From the NCBI GenBank assembly GCA_028583405.1, contig CM053256.1, positions 21,687,534 through 21,751,533 of the forward strand: a stretch of 64,000 bases of DNA, read 5' to 3'. The notes below the pieces were generated by a model. It did not search any database, was not told the DNA's origin, and saw only the letters and a list, made by a program, of their open reading frames with translations. Shown piece by piece: positions 21,262 to 39,699 of the stretch (positions within the stretch are counted from its first letter, which is position 1; each line of letters starts with the position of its first letter). The position numbers and the translations under genes are program-made. The DNA is from Pogonophryne albipinna (Eukaryota; Chordata; Actinopteri; Perciformes; Artedidraconidae).

Positions 21262-21400
21262 TAGAAGCCTGCTAGGTGGACTTTGTTAGCATTGACAGAG
21301 CCAGGCTACTTGTTTCTACCTGTTCCCAGTCTTTATGCTAAGCTAAGCTAACCATCTGCTGGCTCCTGCTACATATTAAACAATAAAGGGAATACACATT
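21262..21400. repeat. Fragment of common teleost repeat
   Basis: Contains GACAGAGCCAGGCTACTTGT and CCAGTCTTTATGCTAAGCTA followed by AGCTAACC. These words belong to a very abundant interspersed repeat in spiny-rayed fish. The ends are degraded. Confidence 0.6.
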
Positions 21401-21900
21401 TCCCCTTTAAGTCAGATTATTCCAGTAATCTGGACATTAGGTAGCTCTGGCTGGAGGAGCTATCACTACGAAAAAAGATCTAACAGTAAAACAACTAGGG
21501 CCAAAACAGTATGACTAAAAATACTCAAGACCAAAGGGGATTAATGTGCCCCTTTTACTTTCTCTTAACACCCTGCTTCCTCATTCCACATCAAGGTTAT
21601 CAGTGAGACACAGAGGCAAAGGTCAGACAAGTGTCCTCTCTATGACCCCTGACCACCCCATGACCTGGTGTCCTCAGATTCATCAGGGCGGTGTTAGTCT
21701 TGAGTTCACAAGGGTCATCTACTGTTCAAAGACACAAACACTCCATCAGCCATTCAAACATTCAGCTCATTAAAGGACTGTCCTGAAATGTTGGAATAAA
21801 CTATAGTGTAAAAACGTAAACACGTCTCCGAAATTGTCTCCATCCCAGTATTTATACCACATTATATATTATGACTTAAGATAGGATTTATATGTTTAGA

Positions 21901-22058
21901 TTAAACTACCAAAGAGTCAACTAAAATAAACCCCCCTTTTAATGGTATTAATGCCTAGTTTTAGATTACTTTATTTTGAGTGTCGATGGAGCAGTTAGCA
22001 AGTTAGCATAACCCAGATTAATCTAAACTCCATTCAGAAAACAAGCATTTTAAAAGTT
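21901..22058. repeat. Dispersed direct repeat, copy A
   Basis: Aligns with 22852-23013. Shared words include TTAAACTA(C), AAAGAGT, GGTATTAATGCCTA against GGTATTTATGCCTA, GTTAGCA, and the near-perfect end CTCCATTCAGAAAACAAGCA followed by TTTTAAA. The two copies are about 950 bp apart in the same orientation. Confidence 0.75.
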
Positions 22059-22254
22059 TGTTCCCTTTTCATCTTGCGGAAACACTCTTGTTCTCTACCA
22101 CTACTTTGGAGATGGTATGTTTTCCTTTTGATATTATAAAAAACATTTACATAAAATAGATAAATGTCAGACTCGCTGACAGTGATACAAATATTTCTGG
22201 CCCTTCCCTGGTGTTTCAAGTTGACAAATCTACAGAGGCCACCTCTTGACCTTT

Positions 22255-22540
22255 TGACCGTGATCGGGCCTTATGGGTAATGATGATACTGATGGCCTGA
22301 CAGCCAACTTACCCAGTGGCCATCTGGAGCAGCTGTCATTGTGGCTGATTGAGAAGGAGACCAACCAGCGGCCATGCATTGATTTTTTTTTTTGTACTGC
22401 GATCTAACCTCTTTTTTCTCAGGCTCCCTCTCTCTGATCCTTTAGCATCATCCTCCTCACCCTGAACTTTGACCTGAGAGAGAGCGGAGCTGGAGGTCAC
22501 TGTCAATGCCCCTCGCGCCCATCTCCACCACCAGCATGTA
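22255..22540. promoter_or_regulatory. Candidate conserved non-coding element
   Basis: Lies between the two direct-repeat copies. Balanced composition with GGGTAATGATGATACTGATG (22274), CAGCTGTCATTGTGGCTGATT (near 22330) and a poly-T at 22384. No frame or repeat. The call is based on texture only. Confidence 0.22.
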
Positions 22541-22851
22541 CTGCGTATTTAATGGTCATCTTTATCCATTGAGTTAAACTAGCTAGCTACTACTATTGTA
22601 CAAGTTCAAACATGCAGCTATTTATTGGCCTACACATGCAGCTCTTTTTTGTTAGTGTGTGTTTTCCTACTTGTTGATAAAGTAACCCCAATAAAAAAAA
22701 AGTTCATGTGCTTTGTTCCCTCGTAAAACTTGTTACTTTCACTCAATTACTCTACATTTCAGAAGAAAATGTTGTACATTTCAATGTATTGTATATCTAA
22801 ATGTTTAAATACATACTCTGAGTTTGTTTCAGTGTAACGTTAAATTGAACC

Positions 22852-23013
22852 ATTAAACTAAACTACTAAAGAGTAAATAAAAACTGAACTCCACTTTCAA
22901 GGGTATTTATGCCTAAATTAGCTTATTTCTTTTTAAATGTTGATTAAGCAGTTTAAAGTTAGCAGAGCCTCGATTGATCTTATCTCCATTCAGAAAACAA
23001 GCATTTTAAACGT
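22852..23013. repeat. Dispersed direct repeat, copy B
   Basis: Partner of 21901-22058. It is diverged by substitutions and small indels, so the duplication is old. The last 30 bases are nearly unchanged. Confidence 0.75.
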
Positions 23014-24900
23014 TATTCTGTGTAGCCTTGCAAAATCAAGATGTATTAAGAAGCACAAAGTAACACAAATAAATGCAAATCATACTGCGGTCAAACTTGC
23101 GCAACAAATGTGAGGCCAATATTAGCTTCGCATTTACAGCATTATACACAACCGACTTTTAGGTTGAGTTTTTCTCTTGTCCTGCTGATTCTGTTTGTAA
23201 TGTAAGCAGAAGGATAGTGATCATCTGCTTTGACTGAGTGTTGAATGCTCCTAGAAGCAGAGTAGGTTGCAACCATGTCCGGCTTTCCCTACCAAACCCT
23301 ACCCCCCAACCCCACCACCAAAAAATCCCCACACCACTTCAACAGACACCTACACATACCAATGCTGCAGTATAGTGATCCGCATAATCCGACAGGCTCC
23401 GGGAGTGACTGATAGCTATTGTTGTGTTGGAAAGCTTTTGTCACCTGACAAAGAGCTCTGGCTTTGGCCCTCATCCCTCGGCATCATCCTCTTCCTCATC
23501 CTCTCTCTCACGGGGATATGGAGGGGCCCTCAGCGCCCCATCATGATGAGTGATGGAGACTCAGGGATGGGCGAGGAGGAAGAGGGTGGGGGGGATTGCA
23601 AAAAGACTATCTTAATCACAGGGAAACACACAAGGCTGTTTGCGGCATTGTGAAAATACTTTAAATACAGTTTGTTCCCTGTCAAAAAAGGCACACAAAG
23701 ACATCAAATGTGCATTGAGAATTACCAGCTGTCTTGATTAATACGCTGAATAAGGTATCAACATCATAGAGGAGGCCCCGGCGCCTTTCTGCAACTCTGA
23801 CACTTTTATTTTTTGCTCATTTAGCTTGTTTATTGTCATGATAATGAAGTCACAGTGTTAGTGTCATCAGGAGAAATCTAGCATTTTGGCCTGGTTCCAC
23901 TGCTTATGTATGCAAGAACTACTTTCCCTCTCTTTTCATTGTCTGTGAGCCACTATCACCAAAATGGCTCCTAATTGAGTAAATATTAAGCCAAGAGTTG
24001 AGTTGTATATATACAAAATTCCGTTTACTATACAAGGATCTTTTAGCCGTCAAATATGCTTATCAATATATTTCTGTGAAACATTGCACTTGATTTCGAC
24101 GGTAAGGATTTCAACGCGCTGTACTGAGTGGGAGTGACGGAGCACTGCTGACAAGCTTAACGCATTATAAATGTCGGGACAATACAAACCGGCAGACTGA
24201 ATGCTTGAGATTTCTCTTTGTTTTATTCGAGGCAAGGACACGTTTTTTTGCCTCCTATCCCTTTCTTCTCTTTTCTTGTATGCATGCCATTTCTCTCAAT
24301 GGCCTCTTGCTGCACTGTGGGGATAGCGGCAGCACTTGCGCCATGTGCGAGACAAAGAGAAAGGTCTGTTTCAACACCATCATTCCCACAATCCCACACA
24401 GTGACGAGCGAGAGATAGTCACCATCTGTGGACGTGTCTCTTTGCCTAATAGTACCCAGCAAAAGTTAAGTGTGAACGCCTCAGTGTGGCTAGGTGTTTC
24501 TGGAGTTACCTCCCACTATATTCTATATTGCCTTGTTTTTAAAATAGCGTGGCATTTGCAGCCCACATTGTGTTTAGTAATTTTGCATGTTTAAAAATAC
24601 AAAAAAAAAAGTTCTTCGTCTGTGGCCTCTTTCACTCTCTTTCACTCTATTGCACTCTATTTCTCTCTTCCCTCATTCCCTGTCCCTGGCTACAGCGCAG
24701 CAGCCATTAGCTTTACAAATCCAGCCTTTGATCTCTGATTTGGGCGGGTGCCGAGCAGAGGAGGGGTGCATGTGTGCTTGCGTGTGCACGTGTGTGTTTG
24801 TGTGTGTGTGCGTCTAGCTGTCTATGTAGGCCATTGGAGGGCTAGCTGGCACTGCAGAGGAGGAGGGTTCACGACCGGTCCACTTCTGCCGAGGTATTAC
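23014..24900. other. Non-coding stretch
   Basis: C-rich CCCAACCCCACC patch at 23300-23340, purine-rich patch at 23560-23600, and a GTGTGT/GCGT mix at 24775-24810. The 128-129-codon plus-strand frames here lack domains and have overlapping alternatives on both strands. I call no gene. Confidence 0.45.
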
Positions 24901-24914
24901 GGAGGGAGTCGATT

Positions 24915-25170
24915 TCCAGGGAAGAGGCAGTGATGATAATGCTGCTTCATTTGCATTTGTACTGAGCGAATAAGCTGCCTAATGGTTTAAATATAACTCA
25001 CTTACCGCTCACTCCAAACTCCACTACCTCTCTCTCCTGTACCACTGTTTCTCCAACCCCCCCCCCCATCTTACCTTTCCCACCCCCCTTCACTTATCTC
25101 ACCCTTCAGAGCCTCTCGTCTCGCCTTATCCTCGCCTCATCTCTTCGGAGAATATCTCCTTTCCCCGGCC
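24915..25170. promoter_or_regulatory. Candidate regulatory block, then pyrimidine-rich tract
   Basis: 24931-24995 contains GATGATAATGCTGCTTC, an ATTTGCAT octamer (POU-type) near 24951, and CTGCCTAATGGTTTAAAT. From 25010 it becomes a CT-rich tract with a C11 run near 25060. Regulatory role inferred from motifs only. Confidence 0.28.
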
Positions 25171-26015
25171 AGTTGCCCAGATATTACATTATTGAACAGA
25201 AATCACTTTTAGCACTTTGGCAACGGTCAGGGACTCCAAATAGGTACAGGACCACTGTTATCACACACACTAAGTGTTTCAGTCAAGGCTCATTATTTAG
25301 ATTTTTTACCAGTACTTGCAATGTCAAAAAGTTACTTATGAGTGGTCAAAGTTTACCAAGTCCAACAGAAAGACATTTTAGGTGTGCTGCAAATACTGAA
25401 CAAATTGTCATTATTTAGAGGAATCTGATACAATATGTCCTTCTGTTACATATTAAGGTTTTAATGTCTGGTTCATGATGTCAGACACACACACTAATCA
25501 ACATTTGAAATGAATATAGTTAAATGTATGCGTTTTAAATGTGACTTTCTTAATCTGCAAAATAGTTAAATGAAATAAAAAATTATCAGTTTTATAATTT
25601 TTTTTAAAAGATAGAAAAATGTCAAATGAACTCCAAATAGTTGAGTTAACATATATATTTTTAAATGTAGGTTTATATTACTTAAACTGTAATTATTTTT
25701 GAACATTTGGGTTTACAGTGTAGACAACCAATATGCTATGAATGATGTAACATACAGTTAATCCATCTCAACCAATCAAACAAACCGTATCATATCAAGG
25801 ACATTGGAGATGCAGTACAAGATCATCTAGCAAATATCAGAACAAAACAACACGTTCTCTAAGATAGGACTTTAAAATAAAGGTTCCGACAAGACAATAA
25901 TAAGGGCTGTGATGAACGACCAGAACACAGCTGTGTTTCCTTCCCTCCATCCACTTGTCCACCCATCTGTCCGTTTACAGTACTCTGCCTTTTCTTCCCC
26001 TTCTCTTCCCCTCTG
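25171..26015. other. AT-rich non-coding stretch
   Basis: No gene or repeat family recognised. AT content is high from 25430 to 25900. Confidence 0.5.
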
Positions 26016-26019
26016 CTGA

Positions 26020-26175
26020 GAGGTAATGAATGGCGTCCCTCACTGTGGCGAAATCACCTGTTTCTGCCTCAGCCTTTCCTGCGCCGCATTAAGTGGGAAT
26101 TTATGGAGGCGGCTTCCCATTGAACAAAACCATTTCTCTTCCAGTTTGGTTTAACAGCACACTTTATTCCCTGCA
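26020..26175. promoter_or_regulatory. Candidate conserved non-coding element
   Basis: GGTAATGAATGGCGTCCCTC, GGCGAAATCACCTG, GCGCCGCATTAAGTGGGAAT and TTTATGGAGGCGGC in about 100 bp. CpG is retained beside TAAT words, in a setting otherwise low in CpG. Confidence 0.28.
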
Positions 26176-26204
26176 GATTTAAGGATAGTAAGCTGGGGGT
26201 ATAT

Positions 26205-26222
26205 GGGTGGGTGGGTGGGTGG
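26205..26222 (+). other. G-quadruplex-forming (GGGT)n run
   Basis: Four consecutive GGGT units plus GG on the plus strand, followed within 7 bp by a G7 run (26227-26233). This satisfies the four-tract, one-base-loop rule for a very stable intramolecular G-quadruplex. Confidence 0.75.
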
Positions 26223-26235
26223 TTGCGGGGGGGCA

Positions 26236-26825
26236 ACACCATTAAGGGCTACGGCCCTCCCAATTTCTCTCACACTCACATTGGGAAGGCAAACAGCCCT
26301 GAGCGGTCTGCTCCTAAAGAGACCTCTGTGAATAGATAGATGCCTGATGGATCAAGTGGAGTGCTAACACATGCGCGAGGACTGTCCCATTTCTGGCTCT
26401 TTCACATGGCTGGATCACAAATGAGACTTTAAGTTGGGGCCTTTTTATTCATCACCTAAGAATAGAAATGTATAACAAGAAGCTGGTCTGATACACAGGG
26501 GGCAAGGATGATGTTACTTGATAGTGAATCTATTCTGAACCCTTTATTGAAATTAGGCAGACATGTTTGACACAAAATAATAGATGTAGTACTGAAAAGA
26601 TTTAAGTCAATTGACACTAATGTAATAGGAGTCCTAGGACTAACAATGGTTTGTCTTATATAAGCACATTTTCTTGCAGAGTTCGTATCTTCATGGTTTA
26701 TTTCACTTATTGTAAATCGCATTGGATTAAATGAAATTTAATGTTGGGGCCTCTTTAATACCATAACCTATAAAACTGTGGTATTTTTCAAATTATTCAA
26801 TGGCAGCTTATTTGGGTGAATCTTT
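26236..26825. other. Non-coding stretch
   Basis: Ordinary sequence with no recognised element. An 88-codon minus frame (26456-26722) has no domain. Confidence 0.5.
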
Positions 26826-26827
26826 TA

Positions 26828-27062
26828 ACTGCCAATGACTGTGTCATATGTAGCTGCATTAGCGTCTCATTACTTGGCGATAGGCGGAAGATTCCTTAAT
26901 GCCTCTCGACAGGCCATGATGTAATTACACAGTGTTTGTTGCGAGTCAACATGATAATTTGTGTTTCCAAGGGATCTGTCATACGCCCGGGACGCTGGGC
27001 GCATAAATGATTCAACCCCTCATAAATGTCCTGATTGAAAACAAGCTGTTGCCCAAACCAAC
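26828..27062. promoter_or_regulatory. Candidate developmental enhancer-like block
   Basis: About 235 bp of single-copy-looking sequence: CTGCATTAGCGTCTCATTAC (26851), CCTTAATGCCTC, the palindrome GTAATTAC at 26921, GATAATTTG, GCGCATAAATGATTC and CCTCATAAATGTCC. The repeated TAAT/CATAAAT words and retained CpGs (TTGGCGATAGGCGG) look like deeply conserved non-coding DNA. Confidence 0.38.
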
Positions 27063-29100
27063 TTAACTATCTTGTCGTCGCCGTACCTCGTGGTCCCTCA
27101 AAATAAACAACCTAAAAAACAAATCCCCCTGTGGAAATTCATCACAATGTTTGGCGCTGAGGCAGAATTATGCATAAGGAAAAAGCTTACCTTTCACTTC
27201 TCCCTCTGCCTCTGTGTAAGAGATCGAGGTAGGGGGGGCATGATGTGTAGAGAGTGTTTAGTGAGACTACAGTACTCTGCAATTCCCCAGAGGCTGCCAT
27301 TGTCGAATTTACCCGTTCCCACCCTCTGAGCTCAACCTAACAAGACTACACAACATCTGCATGGGGGCTGCAGAGTTGATATACATGGTAGAGGTTTGTG
27401 CGAGGCCTATGTGTGAGTTTGGGGGCGTTGATTTTTTGTTTTTTTGCCTATGTGTTTTGAAATCTGCGGGGTGGGCAGGGTATATTAAAGGCAGAGCGAG
27501 GTGTTCCTGCGTTGCCGTCGGCTCCGCTGCACCTCTCCAGCATTCTGACTGTGACCCCAGCCTTCGGGTGTGTATGTGTTTTCATTCCCTTTGTACACAC
27601 TCTCTAAGATGTTCTCCTCTCTTCTCCTCTTTTCTCCTCCTCCTCCATCTCTCCTCCCCCCTCCTTGTGTTCCTTTCAGAACAGAGCCCCAGATACTGAA
27701 GATATTGCCCCTGGATTGTTTGGCCTGTCTCCCTTTTTTCTCGCATTCTCTTCTCGCCATATATATATATATATATAACGCCTGATCCTCCTCTCTCATC
27801 TCCTTTCTTTTTTCCCTTTTATTTATCCTCTGCAAGTCTTCTCACTTTGCGATCAATACGGTTTCCGCTTGAAGCCTCGCGGCCAATATGAGAGGAGCCA
27901 CGGGATTTTTTGAAGTTGGAATGCTAAACATGTTAAACAGCGAAGTTGTTTTTCAAAATTTGGGATCATCGGAGAGATGTTAAACGTCTGAGTTTGTTTT
28001 TCCCAGTTCCCAGCTGCATACTGTACATGCATCAGACGTTATGGCTTTTTATCAGCTTATCTTTGATCTTGCTGTAGCTTTTTATATAATGTTTCTGATT
28101 CTTGCATTTGAATCCATTAGCGGATCACTAAATCAGGGATGTAGCAGTTATCGTTACAAAATGAACATGTGATGTGCGTATATTTATATAATTCAAAATC
28201 CTCTTTGAAAATCTGTTTGCTTAATTTGTAAACCAACACTACATCAGCTGGTTTTCATGGTGTATGCGAGCTTTTGCATGGTTTCTGCATAGACTGTAGT
28301 TAAAATCTTGAAAAGAAGAACAATTCACTGCATAAGGCACTTAAACAGTTCTGAGCCTGGCATGTTCCATTACTCATTAGGATCATATCTCGTGTTAATC
28401 CTCAAAAAATATAATTCAACACATACAAGGTACATTTCCCGCTAAGGGTGGCTTAATGCAGTATAGTATATTAACAATATACAGTATACAATAGTATAAT
28501 TGTATAATATATAAATAGCAACAAAGTGCAATATTTTAAACATCAATTACATTGTACAATTACCATAACAAATCATATGTATGTTCAAAAACTAATTTGC
28601 ATTTGCCAAGTGGTCATTTTCAAGGTTTTATCCCACTATTGCTCACTGAAAGCCACTTAATAATGAACTAAACAGTATAACAAATATCCTTGTTTTTATG
28701 TATCATCTTTGAACAAATGTTCTTTACGACTGTTGACATCCTAATTCAATGTAACAAAAACATGAGTAAATAACTTTTCCTTTCAATTTAAGATGTTTTT
28801 ATGTAAAACTATATTCTAAAAGTATTTTTGCTGCTGCACATTCTTGGACAGAACTAACGGAGACCCTTCTAACTTAATTGACTTAAAGTACATGTGCATT
28901 AGCTGGGTATGTTTAGCCATGCAAGCAGGGTCGCTATATAAAGGGCAATGTGTGTCGGACATTTAGTTGGTACGTTTCAATCCATCATGTTGGACAAGAA
29001 TATTTATAGTTCTGTATTAGGTGGAATGTCATAAAACGTTGTGTACTGTATATGTTCATTGTCCCCAGAGGATGCACTCAACTAGTAAGGGAGGGGTTAC
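27063..29100. other. Non-coding stretch with CT tract and (TA)n
   Basis: A CT-rich tract runs from 27610 to 27680 and a (TA)9 run from 27759 to 27777. From 27900 it is AT-rich. A low-complexity TATA/ATAC patch occurs at 28455-28520. Frames of 112-116 codons at 27361-27835 lie on opposite strands over the same pyrimidine-rich DNA, as expected from composition. No gene. Confidence 0.45.
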
Positions 29101-29103
29101 AAT

Positions 29104-30253
29104 TGCCCCTTTCACACCAACGCGTTTTCAGCTCCGGCTCGGAGCTGGAGCCTGAAAAGTGCCGGTTTTTCCTGTTCACACCGCAGCGGCGCCGCCTCTT
29201 AGCTCCGGAATCCGGTTCACTTCCAGCTCCAAAAAATTGTCGGTCTAGAGGCAAGAGCTTCGGAGCTAAGAGGTGGCGTCACTTACGTCTCTCTTACGTC
29301 GAGGCGTGCAGGAAACTAAACCCACCTCCCCTGAACGTGGGTCGACTGTCATGCCTGCCTACAAGCAGTAGTGCTTATAAACATACTTTATAAAGTCAGG
29401 CAACACTAACCAGGCTTCGTGTGATTCTGTTTATTTGTACCTTACTTTGACCATCCGTTCACTGTTATTGATCATTGTGGAGAGAGGCAGACGTTTTGTT
29501 TTGTATTATAGCAGCTCTATCGGATGGAATCAATACATGGGCTGCACAGGTTGTCGTGTCCGACTATCACAAGTAGAATCATAATAAAAATACGCCGGTA
29601 AAATGTGCCTGTAGAAAACGGTTTATGCCACAATAGGATAGCAATAGCAAGTAGTCAGTTTAGCTTCGGTTGCTATGCTAACATCACCCATTTTATACCA
29701 GAGAAACTTTCATAACAGCGTTGTGATGCCAAACAGCGTCAATTCAGACTGACACACATTCACTTAAGGGGAACTGGGGATATGTATCAGCTGCTTGTGT
29801 GAGTCGGACAGTGAATACTTTAGAGCGGCCGCTGCAGTGTGAGCTAACCGGGAGCTAACGGGAGAATAAACTCCCGTGGAAGAGCAGCCAACACTGCAGC
29901 GGTCGGTAAATGCCGCAGAAACACATTAATAAACAATGAACCACGGCACTCTGGAGAAAAGCATAAGGTTGGAGAAGTCGTTATTTAATTTAATCTGGCT
30001 TCGTGTGATTAAAAGCAACACGATCATCGACCCGACGCAGTTCCCCGTTGTTGTTGTTGTTGTTGTGAGCGCCGTAACGCCGTTGGGGAGCAAATCAGCG
30101 ATGTAAACGGTGACGTCATGACGCAGCAGCGGCAGCACCAGTCGGACTCTGGGCGGTGTGAACAGAGCGGGAGCAGAAAAGGGAAACCGGAGCTGAACCA
30201 GAAAAGCTCTAGCTCGGAGCTAGAAAGGGAAAAGCACTGGTGTGAAAGCCGCA
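29104..30253. mobile_element. 1.15-kb CpG-rich inverted-terminal element
   Basis: The left end is TGCCCCTTTCACACCAACGC and the right end read inward is TGCGGCTTTCACACCAGTGC. The arms extend into related AGCTCCG(G)AGCT words on both sides. AAT flanks both ends (29101-29103, 30254-30256) as a possible 3-bp duplication. The interior is CpG-rich (GAGCGGCCGCTGCAG near 29823) and has a (GTT)n run at 30047-30067. No transposase frame. The style matches abundant fish CTTTCACACC elements. The superfamily is uncertain. Confidence 0.68.
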
Positions 30254-30256
30254 AAT

Positions 30257-30849
30257 ATGGTGATACCTGAGTTACTATCTCACTAGTTCGAGGTGAATTG
30301 CTGATGCATTAGAATTCTGACCACCTATGGAGTCAGGAATTTGTTTGTTTGATCAGCGAGCTCATGCACACCTGGATTTGCTGTGTCTTCCCGACCTGGA
30401 GTTTAATCCAACGTAACCTGTGACACACTGATATCAGGTATAAAGGCTTCTTTGTTATCCTCAACCAACATCTCTCTCCCTTTATCAGTCTCTCTGCTCA
30501 CTCCTTCCTCTTTGTTGTGCACCTGCTCCTCTCGCTCCTACTGTTGGATGGACGGAGGGAAGGCAGCTAAGTCCCTGATGACTGTCATCATCATCGTCTG
30601 TCTGACCGCCGCTGACAAAGAGGCAGCGAGCCAGATAGACAGCAGGGCGGTGGAAACAAATATGAACTGCCCCGTGCCCTCTATTCGCAACCTACTGTCA
30701 GTCACATTTTCTGCAAATGTTTCCAATGTCACAAAACAATTAAATTAGTTTTTTTTTTATATCTGTTGTCATAAATCGGTTTCATGAATACATAATACCA
30801 CAACCACTGGCCTTTCATCAGTTAATAAGTATAGTAAATTAAATTAGAT
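30257..30849. promoter_or_regulatory. Stretch with a possible conserved core
   Basis: 30540-30720 has even composition and ATCATC/GACTGTCATCATC words, and reads like a conserved non-coding core or decayed exon. A 98-codon plus frame covers it but starts in CT-rich low-complexity DNA and lacks splice signals I can defend. Confidence 0.2.
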
Positions 30850-30854
30850 CTCGT

Positions 30855-31020
30855 TTAAGTCACGTCTTCATTCAAAGCGGTCTACATACAATTCAATACT
30901 GTAGTCATGCCTACGGAATTAATTTGGGGTTAAGTCACTTACCCGATTACACCTCAACATGCTGACTGCCAGGCCGGGGGTTTGAACCGTTGACGCCAAT
31001 TTACCCTCTGAGCAACAGCT
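30855..31020. repeat. Degraded fish DNA-transposon fragment
   Basis: ACATGCTGACTGCCAGGCCG followed by GGGGTTTGAACCGTTGAC is a decayed form of the frequent fish repeat segment (GACTGC…CCGGGGATCGAACCG). Its tRNA-B-box look is coincidental to that family. Confidence 0.5.
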
Positions 31021-32040
31021 GTGCAAGTGTTTATTGCAATTTAGATACGGTAATGTTTGTCACTTAAAAGCCACTTTTTACTTCTGCATTAAGGCTTTTT
31101 GCAATCATGAATTCAAGAGTATTTATATTGCAATTAAACACAATTTATTCACGTTTAAACCATTTTTAACTTCTCTCCTTTTTAAACACCCTTCCAAAAA
31201 AGTTGAATCCATCTCAATTCTCCCTCCCAACTCCCTTACCGTCAAGATTGCGATGATAACAATGTAAGGGATTTATTCATCTCAAATTGTAACACATCAG
31301 GTATGGTATTAATCTGCAGATGCTCCCTTCAAAATAAGACTACATTTTGCTGTGTATGTCAGTTTTGGAGCAACCTCAGAGGCCAAAATGTGGCCTGCAA
31401 CAGACTAGGTAGGGCTTGAGTGTAGCCTAGCTGATTGCCAGAAATGCCGGAAGCAGTCATTGACAAAATAAAAGTTATAGGTTTTCCTAAATTGTATGTC
31501 AATGAAAACATGATAATTCATTGAGCATACAGTCATAAATTAACACAACAAATATTAGGCTGATAGTTTAAGTAGTGGAGATAAAACTATTAATAATCCT
31601 CAGTGGATATTTGGCTAAAAACGACTGAGATCATTGAGCTTTTCTAAATTTGCAAAATTAAAATAACACTTGGATGAAAAAATCCAACTTATGTGAAAAG
31701 ACTGAACCTGCATGTGCAGATGTTAGTACAGCATCCATGTGTGTTCTTCTGTATGTGTGTACTGTACACTTCCAGACTATTTATATGCACGCTTTTACTT
31801 GATGGACCACATGAGACAGGAGACGGAGGGGTAAACATCAAACCCCTTCTCTGGTGGTCGTCAATATAACACTCCTACACTGATCGCAGAGATTATTAAA
31901 CACTGCGTTTTAAATTGTGACACTGTGAGTGATGTTTGTAAGGAACAAAGAGGGAAGAGTGAAGGAATGAGGATGGGAAGGAGGGGGGGACGGGGACGAG
32001 AGAGGCAGATGAGACTCAATAGTGACGGCATAGATGGAGA
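31021..32040. other. Non-coding stretch
   Basis: AT-rich to 31780, then G/A-rich at 31940-32050 ending in a GAGAGAGAGAGA run. No gene. Confidence 0.5.
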
Positions 32041-32049
32041 GAGAGAGAG

Positions 32050-32250
32050 ATATTTAGGCATCACTGCTTTTCCTCCAGGTGTCTTTGGCCTGCATGATTT
32101 CATCTGCGAGGCCATAATAAACTTCCTTAATGAAATAAGTAATTAACATATTATAATTGTGCAGCGGATGATTTTGACAGAGATCATTTTCCATATCTAA
32201 TGCTATGCTAATTTAATCTGTTCCCCTTCTCTGCCCGACACGACCCTTTC
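32050..32250. promoter_or_regulatory. Candidate conserved regulatory block
   Basis: Contains CCTTAATGAAATAAGTAATT, then AACATATTATAATTG and CTAATGCTATGCTAATTTAAT (octamer-like ATGCTAAT near 32204), with AGCGGATGATTTTGACAGAG between. High density of homeodomain/POU-type words without repeats or microsatellites. Confidence 0.35.
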
Positions 32251-37904
<5,654 letters not shown>

Positions 37905-38330
37905 CATATTAAATGGCTGTTATCAGTTGCCACCAGGACCATAGATTAGAGGTAGTATGGCCCTGATAGCTCTTAGATGGCTTAGTAGACTGTTATCATC
38001 TATTGTTAAACTGGATTTTCGCATCTAGGTTCAAATAGTTTGGGCGGCGACCTCTTGTGGCTGTTATAATTACGGGAAGAGAAGAAAGTCAAGTCTGCAA
38101 GGAAATTACGTGAGGGTGAAAAATAAGGGAAAGGATTGCAGTTCGAGACCTGTGTTAAACCACATTTCATTTACGTTACCTATTGTCGGTATCATACTTA
38201 ACTCACGTACACAACTAAAAATACGTTACCAAACCGAAAGTATTTTGTTTTTGTTCTCAATTAGGTTCAATATACAGATTTTTTTCCTATCTGGCGTATT
38301 ATAACGGTAGTGATAGCATCAATTATTGGG
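37905..38330. repeat. Degraded interspersed repeat fragment
   Basis: GGGCGGCGACCTCTTGTGGC (38042) followed by TGTTATAATTACGG and AGAAGAAAGTCAAG, then TTGCAGTTCGAGACC (38137), are words of a known abundant fish repeat. Ends not found. Confidence 0.45.
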
Positions 38331-39479
<1,149 letters not shown>

Positions 39480-39699
39480 TAATACACTCCCACAAAGACA
39501 CCATCCACTCTCCCTCCTACTCTTTTCACTCCCCCAGAGACAAAGTCCCAATTCCTCCATTGCCTGCAGTCAGACAGAAAGACGAGGTTGGGGGTGCAAG
39601 AACAAGAGGGGGAGGGAAAGAGCGGGAGAGTAAGGAGAGTTAACGAAAAGAAAAATCCAGATGCTATCAGCCCTCCGAGAGTCACCAGGGTCATTGTCA

